Assembly (NCBI RefSeq): GCF_000472425.1
Contig: NZ_AXAI01000013.1
Span: 146,001-210,000 of the forward strand
Length of the DNA: 64,000 nt
Direction: 5' to 3'
Origin: Bradyrhizobium sp. Tv2a-2
GTDB lineage: Bacteria > Pseudomonadota > Alphaproteobacteria > Rhizobiales > Xanthobacteraceae
The translations under genes were made by a program, and so were the position numbers. Below, one piece after another: positions 8,160-16,415 of the stretch; position 1 is the stretch's first letter, and each line of letters starts with the position of its first letter. Below the pieces are notes generated by a model. The model did no database searches. It saw only the letters and a program-made list of their open reading frames with translations, and had not been told where the DNA came from.

Positions 8160-9035
8160 ATGATCAGTTGGCCCAATTTTGTTTCTCAATTGTTTAACGG
8201 CCTGGCACTGGGCGCGCTGCTTGCGTTGATCAGTTCCGGGCTGACGATCATTTACGGCACGCTGGGCGTTCTCAACCTTGCCCATGGCGCGATGTTCATG
8301 CTCGGCGGTTACGCCGGATATGTCGGCTACCAATATTCCGGTTCGTTCGTCGCGGCCGTCGCAGCCGGCGCCATCTTCGTCATGATCCTAGGCGTTGTGA
8401 TGGAGCGTGTGGTCATCCGGCACTTTTATCACCGCCCCAACGAAGATCAGCTCCTGGTCACTTTCGGTCTGGGAATCTGTTTCGTCGAGATCGTCCGCCT
8501 GTTCTTCTCCAGCCAGTCGCTGTCGGTGCCTCCTCCGCCGCTATTCCAGGGCATCACGAATCTGGGGTTCATGTACTACCCGACCTATCGGCTCGCTGTG
8601 GTCGGCATCGTCGCGATCGCGCTCGGCGTTCTGTTTCTGCTGCTCTACCGCACGCGGCTCGGCATGATCGTACGTGCCGGCATTGAAGACTCGGTGATGG
8701 TGGATTCGCTCGGCATCAACGTCGACCGCGTCTTCATGGTCGTGTTCGGCATCGGCGCGATGGCCGCGGGCTTTGCCGGGATCGTCAATGCCCCGGTGGT
8801 CTCGCTCACGCCGGGGGTCGGCGACGACATCCTGGTCGAAACCTTCGTCGTCGTCGTGATCGGTGGGGTCGGATCCTTTCCGGGGGCGATTCTCGGCGGT
8901 CTGATCGCCGGCGAAATCATCAGCATCACCTCCATGTTCAACCCAAGCTACGCCTACGTGATGCTGTTTGCGGCAATGACGCTCGTGCTCGTGGTGCGAC
9001 CGCATGGCCTGCTCGGCGCCGCAGGCCGCGAGTAA
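8160..9035 (+). CDS. livH: Branched-chain amino acid ABC transporter permease LivH
   Basis: A 291-residue inner-membrane permease with about eight hydrophobic segments. The N-terminal LFNGLALGALLALISSGLTIIYG and LNLAHGAMFMLGGY blocks (read in sections) and the C-terminal GGVGSFPGAILGGLIAGE loop, which contacts the ATPase, are typical of LivH. It forms the membrane channel with the LivM part of the next gene. The ATG at 8160 gives the family's usual length; the open frame continues upstream to 8121 but those residues are not family-like, and no strong ribosome site is visible at either. Only 13 bases separate its stop from the livMG start. Confidence 0.9.
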   Translation: MISWPNFVSQLFNGLALGALLALISSGLTIIYGTLGVLNLAHGAMFMLGGYAGYVGYQYSGSFVAAVAAGAIFVMILGVVMERVVIRHFYHRPNEDQLLVTFGLGICFVEIVRLFFSSQSLSVPPPPLFQGITNLGFMYYPTYRLAVVGIVAIALGVLFLLLYRTRLGMIVRAGIEDSVMVDSLGINVDRVFMVVFGIGAMAAGFAGIVNAPVVSLTPGVGDDILVETFVVVVIGGVGSFPGAILGGLIAGEIISITSMFNPSYAYVMLFAAMTLVLVVRPHGLLGAAGRE

Positions 9036-9048
9036 GCGCAAACGAGTG

Positions 9049-10920
9049 ATGTTCAAGCAACGTCCCTTCCTGATCGAGACGCTGACGGCGATCGGCCTGA
9101 TCATCGCTCCCTTCGTCCTGCCGTATCTCGGATTTGCGCCTAATACCGTGAACCGGATCCTGGTTTGGGGCCTGTTCGGCCTCGGCTTCGACATCCTCTT
9201 CGGTTTCACCGGCCTGTTGTCGTTCGGTCAATCGGCGTTTTACGGCACCGGTGGCTTCGTCGCCGCCTACCTGCTGACCCAGACCGGTTTCAGTAATGTA
9301 CTGGGCGCGCTCGTCATCGGCATGATCGCGGCGGCCGTAACCGGCTATCTGGTCGGGCTGATCGCGCTGCGCCGCACCGGCATCTACTTCGCGATGATAA
9401 CCGTCGCCATCGCGGAGGTGTTCTTTTTCGTGGAGTTCAACCCGCTCTCGGCCTGGACCGGCGGTGAGAACGGCCTCCCCGGCGTACCAATGCCGAGTTT
9501 CAATCTCGGCTTCACCACCCTGGAATTTACCGACGGATGGTCGCTCTACCAGTTTCTGGCACTCTGCTACTTCGTCGGTGTCGTCATTGCCCTGCGCATT
9601 GTTCGGTCGCCAGTTGGCGCGATATTCAGTGCGATCCGTGACAACCCGGTCAGGGCGGCGGCTGTCGGTCACAACGTCCATGGCTACAAGCTCACCGCCT
9701 TCGTGATCGCCGCCGCCTACGCGGGATTTGCCGGCGGATTGCTTGGTGTCCTGCAGGCCTTCATGCCGCCCGACGCCTTCACTTTCGACACCTCCGGCCA
9801 GCTTGTGATGCAGACGGCAATCGGCGGCAGGGGCACATTGTTCGGGCCGCTGGTCGGCGCCGCGGTCTGGCTCTTTTTGCAGGACTTCCTGCAGGCAGCC
9901 CTGGGCCTTGGCGCCGCCTGGAAGCTGGTGCTGGGCGTAGTCTTCGTGCTGCTGGTCTGCTTTCTGCGCCGCGGCATCGTCGGCGGCCTTGCGGATCTTC
10001 ATCATCGCCTCGCCGGCAAACGAACGAGGCCACCGCAGCGACAGCTCGCCGAGCCGGTCGTCGCCGGGCAGACGGCTGCAGGGGACGAGCCCATGCGTGC
10101 GTCAGCCTCCGTGCCTCCGCCGATGCATCGCCCTGCGGTCACGGACAGCTCATCGCCCCCGCTTCTGCAGGCCAGCGGATTGACGAAGCGCTATGGCGGC
10201 CTGGTTGCCAACAACAACATCGAATTCTCGGTCAGGCGCGGCGAATTGCTCGGCATCATCGGACCGAACGGCGCCGGCAAGTCCACCTTCTTCAAGATGC
10301 TGACTTGCGAGATCGGGCCGAGCTCCGGGCGCATTCTATTCGATGGGCGCGACATTACCGGCATGCACGTCACCGATGTCAGCCAGCTCGGCCTCACCAA
10401 GAGCTACCAAGTCAACCAGTTGTTCACCGGCCTGACGGTGCGCGAAAACATCGTCATCGCCGCACTCGCGCGATTGCGCGGCAAGTTCCGGCTCGATCTG
10501 CTTCGCAAGCTCGACAAGGTCGAAGGGCTCGAGAAGAGGGTTCGTCAGACGCTGGAACTTGTCAATCTGACCGCGCGCGCGGACACGCCAGTATCCGAAC
10601 TCGCCTATGGCGAGAAGCGCCGCCTGGAAATCGGTCTCGCGCTCGCGACCTCGCCGAGCCTTTTGTTGCTGGACGAGCCGCTCGCCGGCATGAGCCCGCG
10701 GGAACGCACCGAGACGGTGAAGCTGCTCAAATCGATCGGGCAAAACCGGACGATGATTGTCATTGATCATGACATGGATGCCCTGTTTGAACTGGCCGAG
10801 CGCGTCACTGTCCTGCAGGAGGGCCGCGTTCTGGTCGAAGGCACGCCGGAGGAAATCAGGAAAAGCGCGGCGGTGCAGGAAGCCTATCTCGGCGGAATCC
10901 ACGGAGTGCTCGACGCATGA
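9049..10920 (+). CDS. Fused LivM permease and LivG ATPase
   Basis: A 623-residue fusion of two usually separate ABC subunits. Residues 1 to about 320 are the LivM permease (GLFGLGFDILFGFTGLLSFG near 40, GGRGTLFGPLVGAAVW near 260). A basic then proline-rich linker of about 50 residues follows. Residues about 378-623 are the LivG ATPase: Walker A GPNGAGKST at 405, signature LAYGEKRR near 519, Walker B LLLLDEP with its aspartate at 542, and the switch-like VIDHDMD. The fusion ties one ATPase to each permease. It overlaps livF by four bases. The ATG at 9049 is chosen for family alignment; a frame from 9004 overlaps livH. Confidence 0.92.
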   Translation: MFKQRPFLIETLTAIGLIIAPFVLPYLGFAPNTVNRILVWGLFGLGFDILFGFTGLLSFGQSAFYGTGGFVAAYLLTQTGFSNVLGALVIGMIAAAVTGYLVGLIALRRTGIYFAMITVAIAEVFFFVEFNPLSAWTGGENGLPGVPMPSFNLGFTTLEFTDGWSLYQFLALCYFVGVVIALRIVRSPVGAIFSAIRDNPVRAAAVGHNVHGYKLTAFVIAAAYAGFAGGLLGVLQAFMPPDAFTFDTSGQLVMQTAIGGRGTLFGPLVGAAVWLFLQDFLQAALGLGAAWKLVLGVVFVLLVCFLRRGIVGGLADLHHRLAGKRTRPPQRQLAEPVVAGQTAAGDEPMRASASVPPPMHRPAVTDSSSPPLLQASGLTKRYGGLVANNNIEFSVRRGELLGIIGPNGAGKSTFFKMLTCEIGPSSGRILFDGRDITGMHVTDVSQLGLTKSYQVNQLFTGLTVRENIVIAALARLRGKFRLDLLRKLDKVEGLEKRVRQTLELVNLTARADTPVSELAYGEKRRLEIGLALATSPSLLLLDEPLAGMSPRERTETVKLLKSIGQNRTMIVIDHDMDALFELAERVTVLQEGRVLVEGTPEEIRKSAAVQEAYLGGIHGVLDA

Positions 10921-11615
10921 ACCTGCTCGAGGTCCAGGGCCTTAACTCATTCTATGGCGATTCTCACATTCTGTTCGATCTCTCGCTCCGCGTCGAACGC
11001 AACGAGGTCGTGGCCCTGCTCGGCCGCAACGGCGCCGGCAAAAGCACGACGCTCAAGAGTCTGATGGGCGTGGTGAGGCCCCGAACGGGCACGGTGATAC
11101 TTGATGGCATCGATATCGCCGGGCGCAAGAGCCACACCATCGCGCGGGCCGGCATACAGCTTGTGCATGAGGAACGCCGGATCTTTGGCAGCCTCGATGT
11201 CGAGGAGAATCTCGTCCTTGCCGGCCTGACCGCCGCCGGAAGCTGGCCGCTTGGACGCATCTACGAGATGTTTCCGCGCTTGAAGGAACGACGGGGCAGC
11301 CGCGGGACCGATTTGTCCGGCGGCGAACAACAGATGCTGGCCATCGCGCGGGCATTGGTGCGCGATCCAAAAATCCTCCTGCTGGACGAGCCGTTCGAAG
11401 GCCTCGCACCGATCATCGTGCGCGACCTGATCAAGGTTTGCCGCGATCTGGCCGCCGCCGGCCAGACCATCGTCCTGGTCGAGCAGAACCTCGCCGCAAC
11501 GCTGGAACTCGCACAGCGGATCTACGTCATCAACAATGGGCACATCGTTCACGAGGGTCCGGCCCAGGAGATCAGGTCGAACAGCGGTATCCTGCAGCGC
11601 TACCTGGGTGTCTAG
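10917..11615 (+). CDS. livF: Branched-chain amino acid ABC transporter ATP-binding protein LivF
   Basis: A 232-residue ATPase completing the Liv transporter. It has Walker A GRNGAGKST at residue 36, the signature DLSGGEQQM near 137, Walker B ILLLDEPFEGLAP near 155 and the switch histidine position replaced by VEQN, as is normal for LivF. The start overlaps the livMG stop (ATGA), indicating translational coupling and 1:1 assembly with the LivG half of the fusion. It is the last gene of the operon. Confidence 0.93.
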   Translation: MNLLEVQGLNSFYGDSHILFDLSLRVERNEVVALLGRNGAGKSTTLKSLMGVVRPRTGTVILDGIDIAGRKSHTIARAGIQLVHEERRIFGSLDVEENLVLAGLTAAGSWPLGRIYEMFPRLKERRGSRGTDLSGGEQQMLAIARALVRDPKILLLDEPFEGLAPIIVRDLIKVCRDLAAAGQTIVLVEQNLAATLELAQRIYVINNGHIVHEGPAQEIRSNSGILQRYLGV

Positions 11616-11726
11616 CGCCTGATCCGGAGCGCGAGTCAGGATCGGCGATAGGACCAAGGTCGAATGTGCATGGCGAGCTTTCTGTTCGCACAAGCCGTTT
11701 GGGAGTGATTAGCTGCTGGTAAAAGG

Positions 11727-11803
11727 GCCGGGCACCGCCCGGCTTGATGGAGGAAACGCACGTCCGTGGCGGGCTCCCCGCCACGGCTCCCGGCTGTCGG
11801 GAG
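11727..11803. promoter_or_regulatory. Three consecutive perfect stem-loops before the RND pump gene
   Basis: Within 77 bases there are three perfect inverted repeats: GCCGGGC-ACC-GCCCGGC (11727-11743), CCGTGGCGGG-CTC-CCCGCCACGG (11764-11786) and CTCCCG-N5-CGGGAG (11787-11803), the last two abutting. GGAGG lies between the first two at 11749-11753. They sit in the 216-base gap after livF and end 28 bases before the pump ATG. No T tract follows, so an RNA leader or mRNA stabiliser is as likely as a terminator for livF. Confidence 0.6.
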
Positions 11804-11831
11804 AAGATGCGCCAGCCACTCGGACTTGCGC

Positions 11832-14800
11832 ATGAACGAAAGCATCTCCTCGCCGTTTATCCGCTATCCGATCGGAACGTCGCTTTTGATGGCGGGCATC
11901 CTCTTTGTCGGGCTCGTCGCCTATCCGCTCCTGCCGGTCGCGCCGCTGCCGCAGGTCGATTTCCCGACCATCCAGGTGTCGGCGAGCCTCCCGGGCGGCA
12001 GCCCGGAAACCATGGCGTCGTCGGTCGCGCAGCCGCTGGAGCGCCAGCTCGCGCAGATCCCGGGCATCGCGCAGATGACGTCGACGAGTTCGCTCGGCTC
12101 GACTTCCGTGACGATCCAGTTCGATCTCAACCGCAACATCGACGGTGCCGCCAATGACGTGCAGGGCGCGATCAATGCGGCAAGCGGGCAATTGCCCAAG
12201 AACCTCCCCTCGCCGCCGACCTATCGCAAGGTCAATCCCGCAGATTCGCCAATATTGTTGCTGTCAGCGACCTCTGAGACCCTGCCGTTGATCAGGGTCA
12301 GCGATGCCGTGGACGCCCAACTCGGGCAGCAGATCAGTCAGATCTCAGGCGTCGCCCAGGTCTTCATCGGCGGCCAGCAGAAGCCCGCTATCCGCGTGCA
12401 GATCGATCCTGCGAAGCTGGTGGCCAAGGGCCTGTCGCTCGAGGACGTCCGCAGCCAGATCGCCATCACCACAGTCGACAGCCCGAAAGGCAATATCGAC
12501 GGTACCAAGCGCGCCTACACGATCTATGCCAACGACCAGCTCCTGGAAGCTCAAGACTGGAACGATGTCGTCATCGCTTATCGCAACGGCGGGCCGCTGC
12601 GCATCCGCGACATTGGCGAGGCCATAGCCGGACCCGAGGACATGAAGACGGCCGCCTGGGCCGACGGCAAGCGCGGCGTGTTCCTGGTCATTTTCAAGCA
12701 GCCGGGCGCCAACGTCATCAACACGGTCGATCGTATCAAGGCACAATTGCCGCGGCTGATCGCGGCGATTCCGCCTGCGATCAAGATCAAGATCATGAGC
12801 AACCAGACGCTCACCATCCGCGCCGCCGTCGAGGATGTACAGATCACGCTTCTGATCACCATCGCGCTGGTAATCATGGTCATCTTCGTCTTCCTGCGCA
12901 GCTTCTGGGCGACCTTCATCCCGGCGGTGACTGTGCCGCTCGCGCTGCTCGGTGCGTGCGCGCTGCTCTGGGCGTTTGGCTATACGCTCGACAATCTATC
13001 GCTGATGGCGCTGACAATAGCGGTGGGCTTCGTGGTCGACGACGCGATCGTGATGCTGGAGAACATCACCCGCTATATCGAGCACGGCGAGAGGCCGCTT
13101 GACGCGGCGTTCAAGGGCGCCAGCGAGATCGGCTTCACCATCGTATCGATCAGCATCTCACTGGTCGCGGTGCTGATCCCGCTGCTGCTGATGGGCGGGG
13201 TCATCGGCCGGCTGTTCCGCGAATTCGCGGTGGCGCTGGCGATGGCAATCTTTGTCTCCATGGCGGTCTCGCTGAGCCTGACCCCGATGATGGCCTCGCG
13301 CTTCCTGCGCGCGCACAGCGAGACGCGGCACGGGCGCTTCTACCAATGGAGCGAACGCGCTTTCGGACGGTTGCTGCAAGCCTACGAGCGAGGTCTCGAC
13401 CTCGCACTGCGCTGGAGCTTCACCACGCTCTGCATCTTCTTCGCGACGGTGGCGCTGTCGGTCTATCTGTTCGTGCTGATCCCCAAGGGATTTTTCCCGC
13501 AACAGGACAATGGCTTCCTGACCGCGGTATCGGAAATGCCCCAGGATATCTCCTTTGCCGAGATGAAGCGGCGCCAGGAGGAACTGAACCAGATCGTGCA
13601 GGCGGACCCGGCCGTCGACAGCATCGCCATGTTCATCGGCGGCGGTGGCACGGCACTCAATTCGGGACGCATGTACATCACGCTCAAGCCGCGAGAAGAG
13701 CGCCGCGTAGATGCGCAACAGGTGATCGCCCGGCTGCGGCCGAAGCTTGCGAAAGTCGAGGGCGCCAAGCTCTACATGCAGGCCTCGCAGGACCTCCGTC
13801 TCGGTGGTCGCGCTACGCGGACGCAATTCGAATTCACCCTGCAGGATGCCAATCTCGACGAGCTGAACAATTGGGCGCCAAAGATCCTCGCACGCATGCA
13901 GAAGCTCCCGGAATTGCGCGATGTGGCCACCGATCAGCAGACCGAAGGCACTACACTGCAAATGAGGATCGATCGCGACGCGGCGGCGCGCTACGGCATC
14001 CAGCCCCAGCTCATCGACGACACGCTTTACGATGCCTTCGGACAGCGCCAGGTCACGCAATATTTCACGCAGATCAACAGCTATCACGTGATCCTGGAAA
14101 TTATTCCCGAACTGCAGGGCAAGGTCGACACGCTGGACAAGATCTTCATCAGGTCCCCGACCACGGGCCAGGAAGTCCCGCTGTCGGTGTTCTGTAAATG
14201 GAACACCGAGCCGGTCCGGCCGCTCGCCATCGCCCATCAGGGCCAGTTCCCGGCTGTGACCATCAGCTTCAATCTCGCCGAGGGAGTTGCGCTCGGACAG
14301 GCCACGGACGCCGTGCAGCAGGCGATGGCCACAATGGGCGCGCCCGCGACGCTGAGCTCGAGCTTCCAGGGCACGGCACAGGCCTTCCAGCAATCGCTCA
14401 GCACGGTGCCCTTGCTCATCCTTGCCGCGCTCGTCGTCGTCTATCTCATCCTCGGCATTCTCTACGAGAGCTACATCCATCCGTTGACGATTCTGTCGAC
14501 CCTGCCATCGGCAGGCGTCGGTGCGCTTGCGATCCTGATGGCCTTCGGCTTCGACTTCAGCCTGATCGCGCTGATCGGCGTCATTCTCCTGATCGGCATC
14601 GTCAAGAAGAACGGTATCATGATGGTCGATTTCGCCATCGTAGCGGAACGCGAGGAGCATCTGTCGACACGCGACGCGATCCGCAAGGCCGCGCTGTTGC
14701 GCTTTCGTCCGATCATGATGACGACCATGGCAGCGCTGCTCGGCGGCGTGCCGTTGATGCTGGGCACCGGCACGGGCTCGGAAATCCGCCAGCCGCTCGG

Positions 14801-14972
14801 CTACGCGATGGTCGGCGGGCTTCTCGTCAGCCAGGCGCTGACCTTATTCACAACGCCTGTGGTCTACCTCTATCTCGATACGCTTTCGAACACATTCGCA
14901 CGCTGGACGGAGCCGCGGAAGCGCGACGAACAGGCCCAGGCGCGCGAAAAGCTCAAGGACGCTGCAGAGTAG
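11832..14972 (+). CDS. RND-family multidrug efflux pump, HAE1/MdtB-like
   Basis: A 1046-residue inner-membrane proton antiporter of the AcrB/MdtB/MdtC group. It starts with SPFIRYPIGTSLLMAGI (TM1), has PVAPLPQVDFPTIQV and the porter-domain LPGGSPETMA, then TM4 with the proton-relay region VGFVVDDAIVMLENITR near residue 400, and a second TM set near 860-1030. Pumps of this class expel lipophilic drugs through a tripartite complex, but no membrane-fusion or outer-membrane partner gene is adjacent. The ATG at 11832 matches the family's N-terminus; a GTG at 11766 with GGAGG 12 bases upstream would add 22 residues and lies inside the stem-loop cluster. Confidence 0.92.
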   Translation: MNESISSPFIRYPIGTSLLMAGILFVGLVAYPLLPVAPLPQVDFPTIQVSASLPGGSPETMASSVAQPLERQLAQIPGIAQMTSTSSLGSTSVTIQFDLNRNIDGAANDVQGAINAASGQLPKNLPSPPTYRKVNPADSPILLLSATSETLPLIRVSDAVDAQLGQQISQISGVAQVFIGGQQKPAIRVQIDPAKLVAKGLSLEDVRSQIAITTVDSPKGNIDGTKRAYTIYANDQLLEAQDWNDVVIAYRNGGPLRIRDIGEAIAGPEDMKTAAWADGKRGVFLVIFKQPGANVINTVDRIKAQLPRLIAAIPPAIKIKIMSNQTLTIRAAVEDVQITLLITIALVIMVIFVFLRSFWATFIPAVTVPLALLGACALLWAFGYTLDNLSLMALTIAVGFVVDDAIVMLENITRYIEHGERPLDAAFKGASEIGFTIVSISISLVAVLIPLLLMGGVIGRLFREFAVALAMAIFVSMAVSLSLTPMMASRFLRAHSETRHGRFYQWSERAFGRLLQAYERGLDLALRWSFTTLCIFFATVALSVYLFVLIPKGFFPQQDNGFLTAVSEMPQDISFAEMKRRQEELNQIVQADPAVDSIAMFIGGGGTALNSGRMYITLKPREERRVDAQQVIARLRPKLAKVEGAKLYMQASQDLRLGGRATRTQFEFTLQDANLDELNNWAPKILARMQKLPELRDVATDQQTEGTTLQMRIDRDAAARYGIQPQLIDDTLYDAFGQRQVTQYFTQINSYHVILEIIPELQGKVDTLDKIFIRSPTTGQEVPLSVFCKWNTEPVRPLAIAHQGQFPAVTISFNLAEGVALGQATDAVQQAMATMGAPATLSSSFQGTAQAFQQSLSTVPLLILAALVVVYLILGILYESYIHPLTILSTLPSAGVGALAILMAFGFDFSLIALIGVILLIGIVKKNGIMMVDFAIVAEREEHLSTRDAIRKAALLRFRPIMMTTMAALLGGVPLMLGTGTGSEIRQPLGYAMVGGLLVSQALTLFTTPVVYLYLDTLSNTFARWTEPRKRDEQAQAREKLKDAAE

Positions 14973-15025
14973 GCAGTAAACTATAGGATTTGCTGGCTGC
15001 ATCGCCGATCAGCAAGGATATTCCT

Positions 15026-15127
15026 TAAAGCATGATCCGGAAAAGTGTGTAGCGGTTTTCCGAAAAGATCATGCTCAATCAAAGACTAAAGCGCGATGAC
15101 GATTCAACCAAATCTCATCGCGCTTTA
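15026..15127 (+). repeat. Bipartite palindromic dispersed repeat, copy 1
   Basis: The gap 14973-15282 (310 bases) has no gene; its centre holds this 102-base element. It consists of two hairpins: one with arms GCATGATC/GATCATGC and inner CGGAAAA/TTTTCCG, the other with arms TAAAGCGCGATGA/TCATCGCGCTTTA. A copy in the opposite orientation at 56995-57097 differs by a single inserted base, so the element is recently spread or under strong constraint. No coding capacity. The remaining flanks show nothing recognisable. Confidence 0.85.
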
Positions 15128-15282
15128 GCCGCGAAAACCGGCGCCCACTCGATTTTTACCACGATCTCAGGAAGGTCGTGCGGGCTGGCCCGATTCCTGC
15201 AAGATCTGTGGTGGGCTGTAACAGACGCAGGCGGTATGCGCGTGGCCCGCATTTCATCCACGCCGAAGATTGATTTATCATC

Positions 15283-16263
15283 ATGATCACCAAACGAACC
15301 TTTCTCGTGTCTGCCGGCCTCTCCGGTCTCACGCTTTGTGCAGGCCGCCCCGTTTTCGCGGCTCTCGCCGATTATCCGTCGCATCCGGTGCGATGGATCG
15401 TGCCCTACACCGCGGGCGGCGCGACGGACGTGCTGTCGCGGCTAATTTGCCAACGGCTGTCCGAGCGGCTCGGCCAGAGTTTCGTGGTCGAGAATAAGCC
15501 GGGCGCCGGCAGCAATATCGGCACGCAGGCGGTGATCGCCTCGCCGCCGGACGGCTACACGCTGCTGCTCACCTCGACGGCGAACGCGATCAACGCGTCC
15601 TTCGATCCGACTTTGCCATTCGATTTCGCCAGGGACATCGCGCCGGTCGCGGGCGTTGCCCGCATCCCGCTGGTGCTGGTGGTCAACAACGATCTGCCGG
15701 TAAAGAGCGTGGCCGACTTCATTGCCTACGCCAAGGCAAATCCGGGCAAGCTCTCCATCGCATCTTCCGGCATCGGCACCTCTCTGCATCTATCAGGCGA
15801 ATTGTTCAAGGCGCAGGCCGGCGTGCAATTCATCCACGTGCCCTATCGCGGCTCCGCGCCAGGGCTCACGGACGTGATGTCGGGACAGATCCAGGGCATG
15901 TTCGACAACGTCACCTCGTCCTTCGAGCTGGTAAAAGCCGGCAAGCTCCGCGCACTCGGCGTTACCACGCGCGAGCGCTCGGACATCCTCCCCGACGTGC
16001 CGCCGATCGCCGACACGCTGCCGGGTTACGAGACCAGCTCCTTCTACGGCGTCGGTGCGCCGCACGACACGCCGCGCCCCGTCGTCGACCTCCTCAACAA
16101 GGAGATCAACACAGCGCTCGCTGATCCCACCATCAAACCGCGCATTGTCGAGCTCGGTGCGATTCCGCTTCTCGGCAACGCCACCGAGTTCGGCACCATG
16201 CTGACCACTGAGACCGAGCGCTGGCGCAAGGTGGTCGAGCTGTCAGGGGTGAAGAAGGAGTGA
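15283..16263 (+). CDS. Tripartite tricarboxylate transporter substrate-binding protein (Bug/TctC family)
   Basis: A 326-residue periplasmic binding protein. A signal peptide (residues 1-27, ending in PVFAALA) precedes the family pattern: YPSHPVRWIVPYTAGGATD, VVENKPGAGSNIGTQ, SPPDGYTLLL, and later FIHVPYRGSAPGLTDVMSGQI. Bug proteins bind carboxylates or related small acids and often lack linked permease genes; none is next to it here, and the only TctA is at the left edge 14 kb away. It is monocistronic, convergent with htpG across a palindromic repeat. The ligand is unknown. The full-length copy contrasts with the truncated homologue at 19920. Confidence 0.92.
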   Translation: MITKRTFLVSAGLSGLTLCAGRPVFAALADYPSHPVRWIVPYTAGGATDVLSRLICQRLSERLGQSFVVENKPGAGSNIGTQAVIASPPDGYTLLLTSTANAINASFDPTLPFDFARDIAPVAGVARIPLVLVVNNDLPVKSVADFIAYAKANPGKLSIASSGIGTSLHLSGELFKAQAGVQFIHVPYRGSAPGLTDVMSGQIQGMFDNVTSSFELVKAGKLRALGVTTRERSDILPDVPPIADTLPGYETSSFYGVGAPHDTPRPVVDLLNKEINTALADPTIKPRIVELGAIPLLGNATEFGTMLTTETERWRKVVELSGVKKE

Positions 16264-16272
16264 GGCGGATAC

Positions 16273-16394
16273 GTCATTCCGGAGCGACGCGCAGCATCGA
16301 ACCATGATGCGCAATTGCGCATCTGAGAATCTCGAGATTCCCCGATGCGCAATTGCGCATCTGCGGTCTGGTCCATCGGACCATCCCGGAATGG
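16273..16394. repeat. Palindromic GTCATTCC-type repeat with two internal 18-bp palindromes
   Basis: This gap-filling element between two convergent genes is bounded by CATTCCGG at the left and CCGGAATG at the right. Inside are two identical perfect palindromes GATGCGCAATTGCGCATC at 16306-16323 and 16344-16361, separated by a CTCGAGATTC-containing spacer also present in the repeats at 50848, 56907 and 62482. It belongs to the same dispersed family and may act as a bidirectional terminator for tctC and htpG. Confidence 0.75.
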
Positions 16395-16415
16395 CCACCC
16401 ACCGAGCTGAGCTAA

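Noticed and set aside
13158..14660. 500-codon open frame antisense to the RND pump
   Set aside because: Composition is that of a shadow (many Asp, His, Arg, Gln); the RND motifs on the plus strand are continuous.
16306..16361. CRISPR-like direct repeat pair
   Set aside because: Only two 18-bp copies, each a perfect palindrome, and no third unit or cas gene; it fits a REP-like element.
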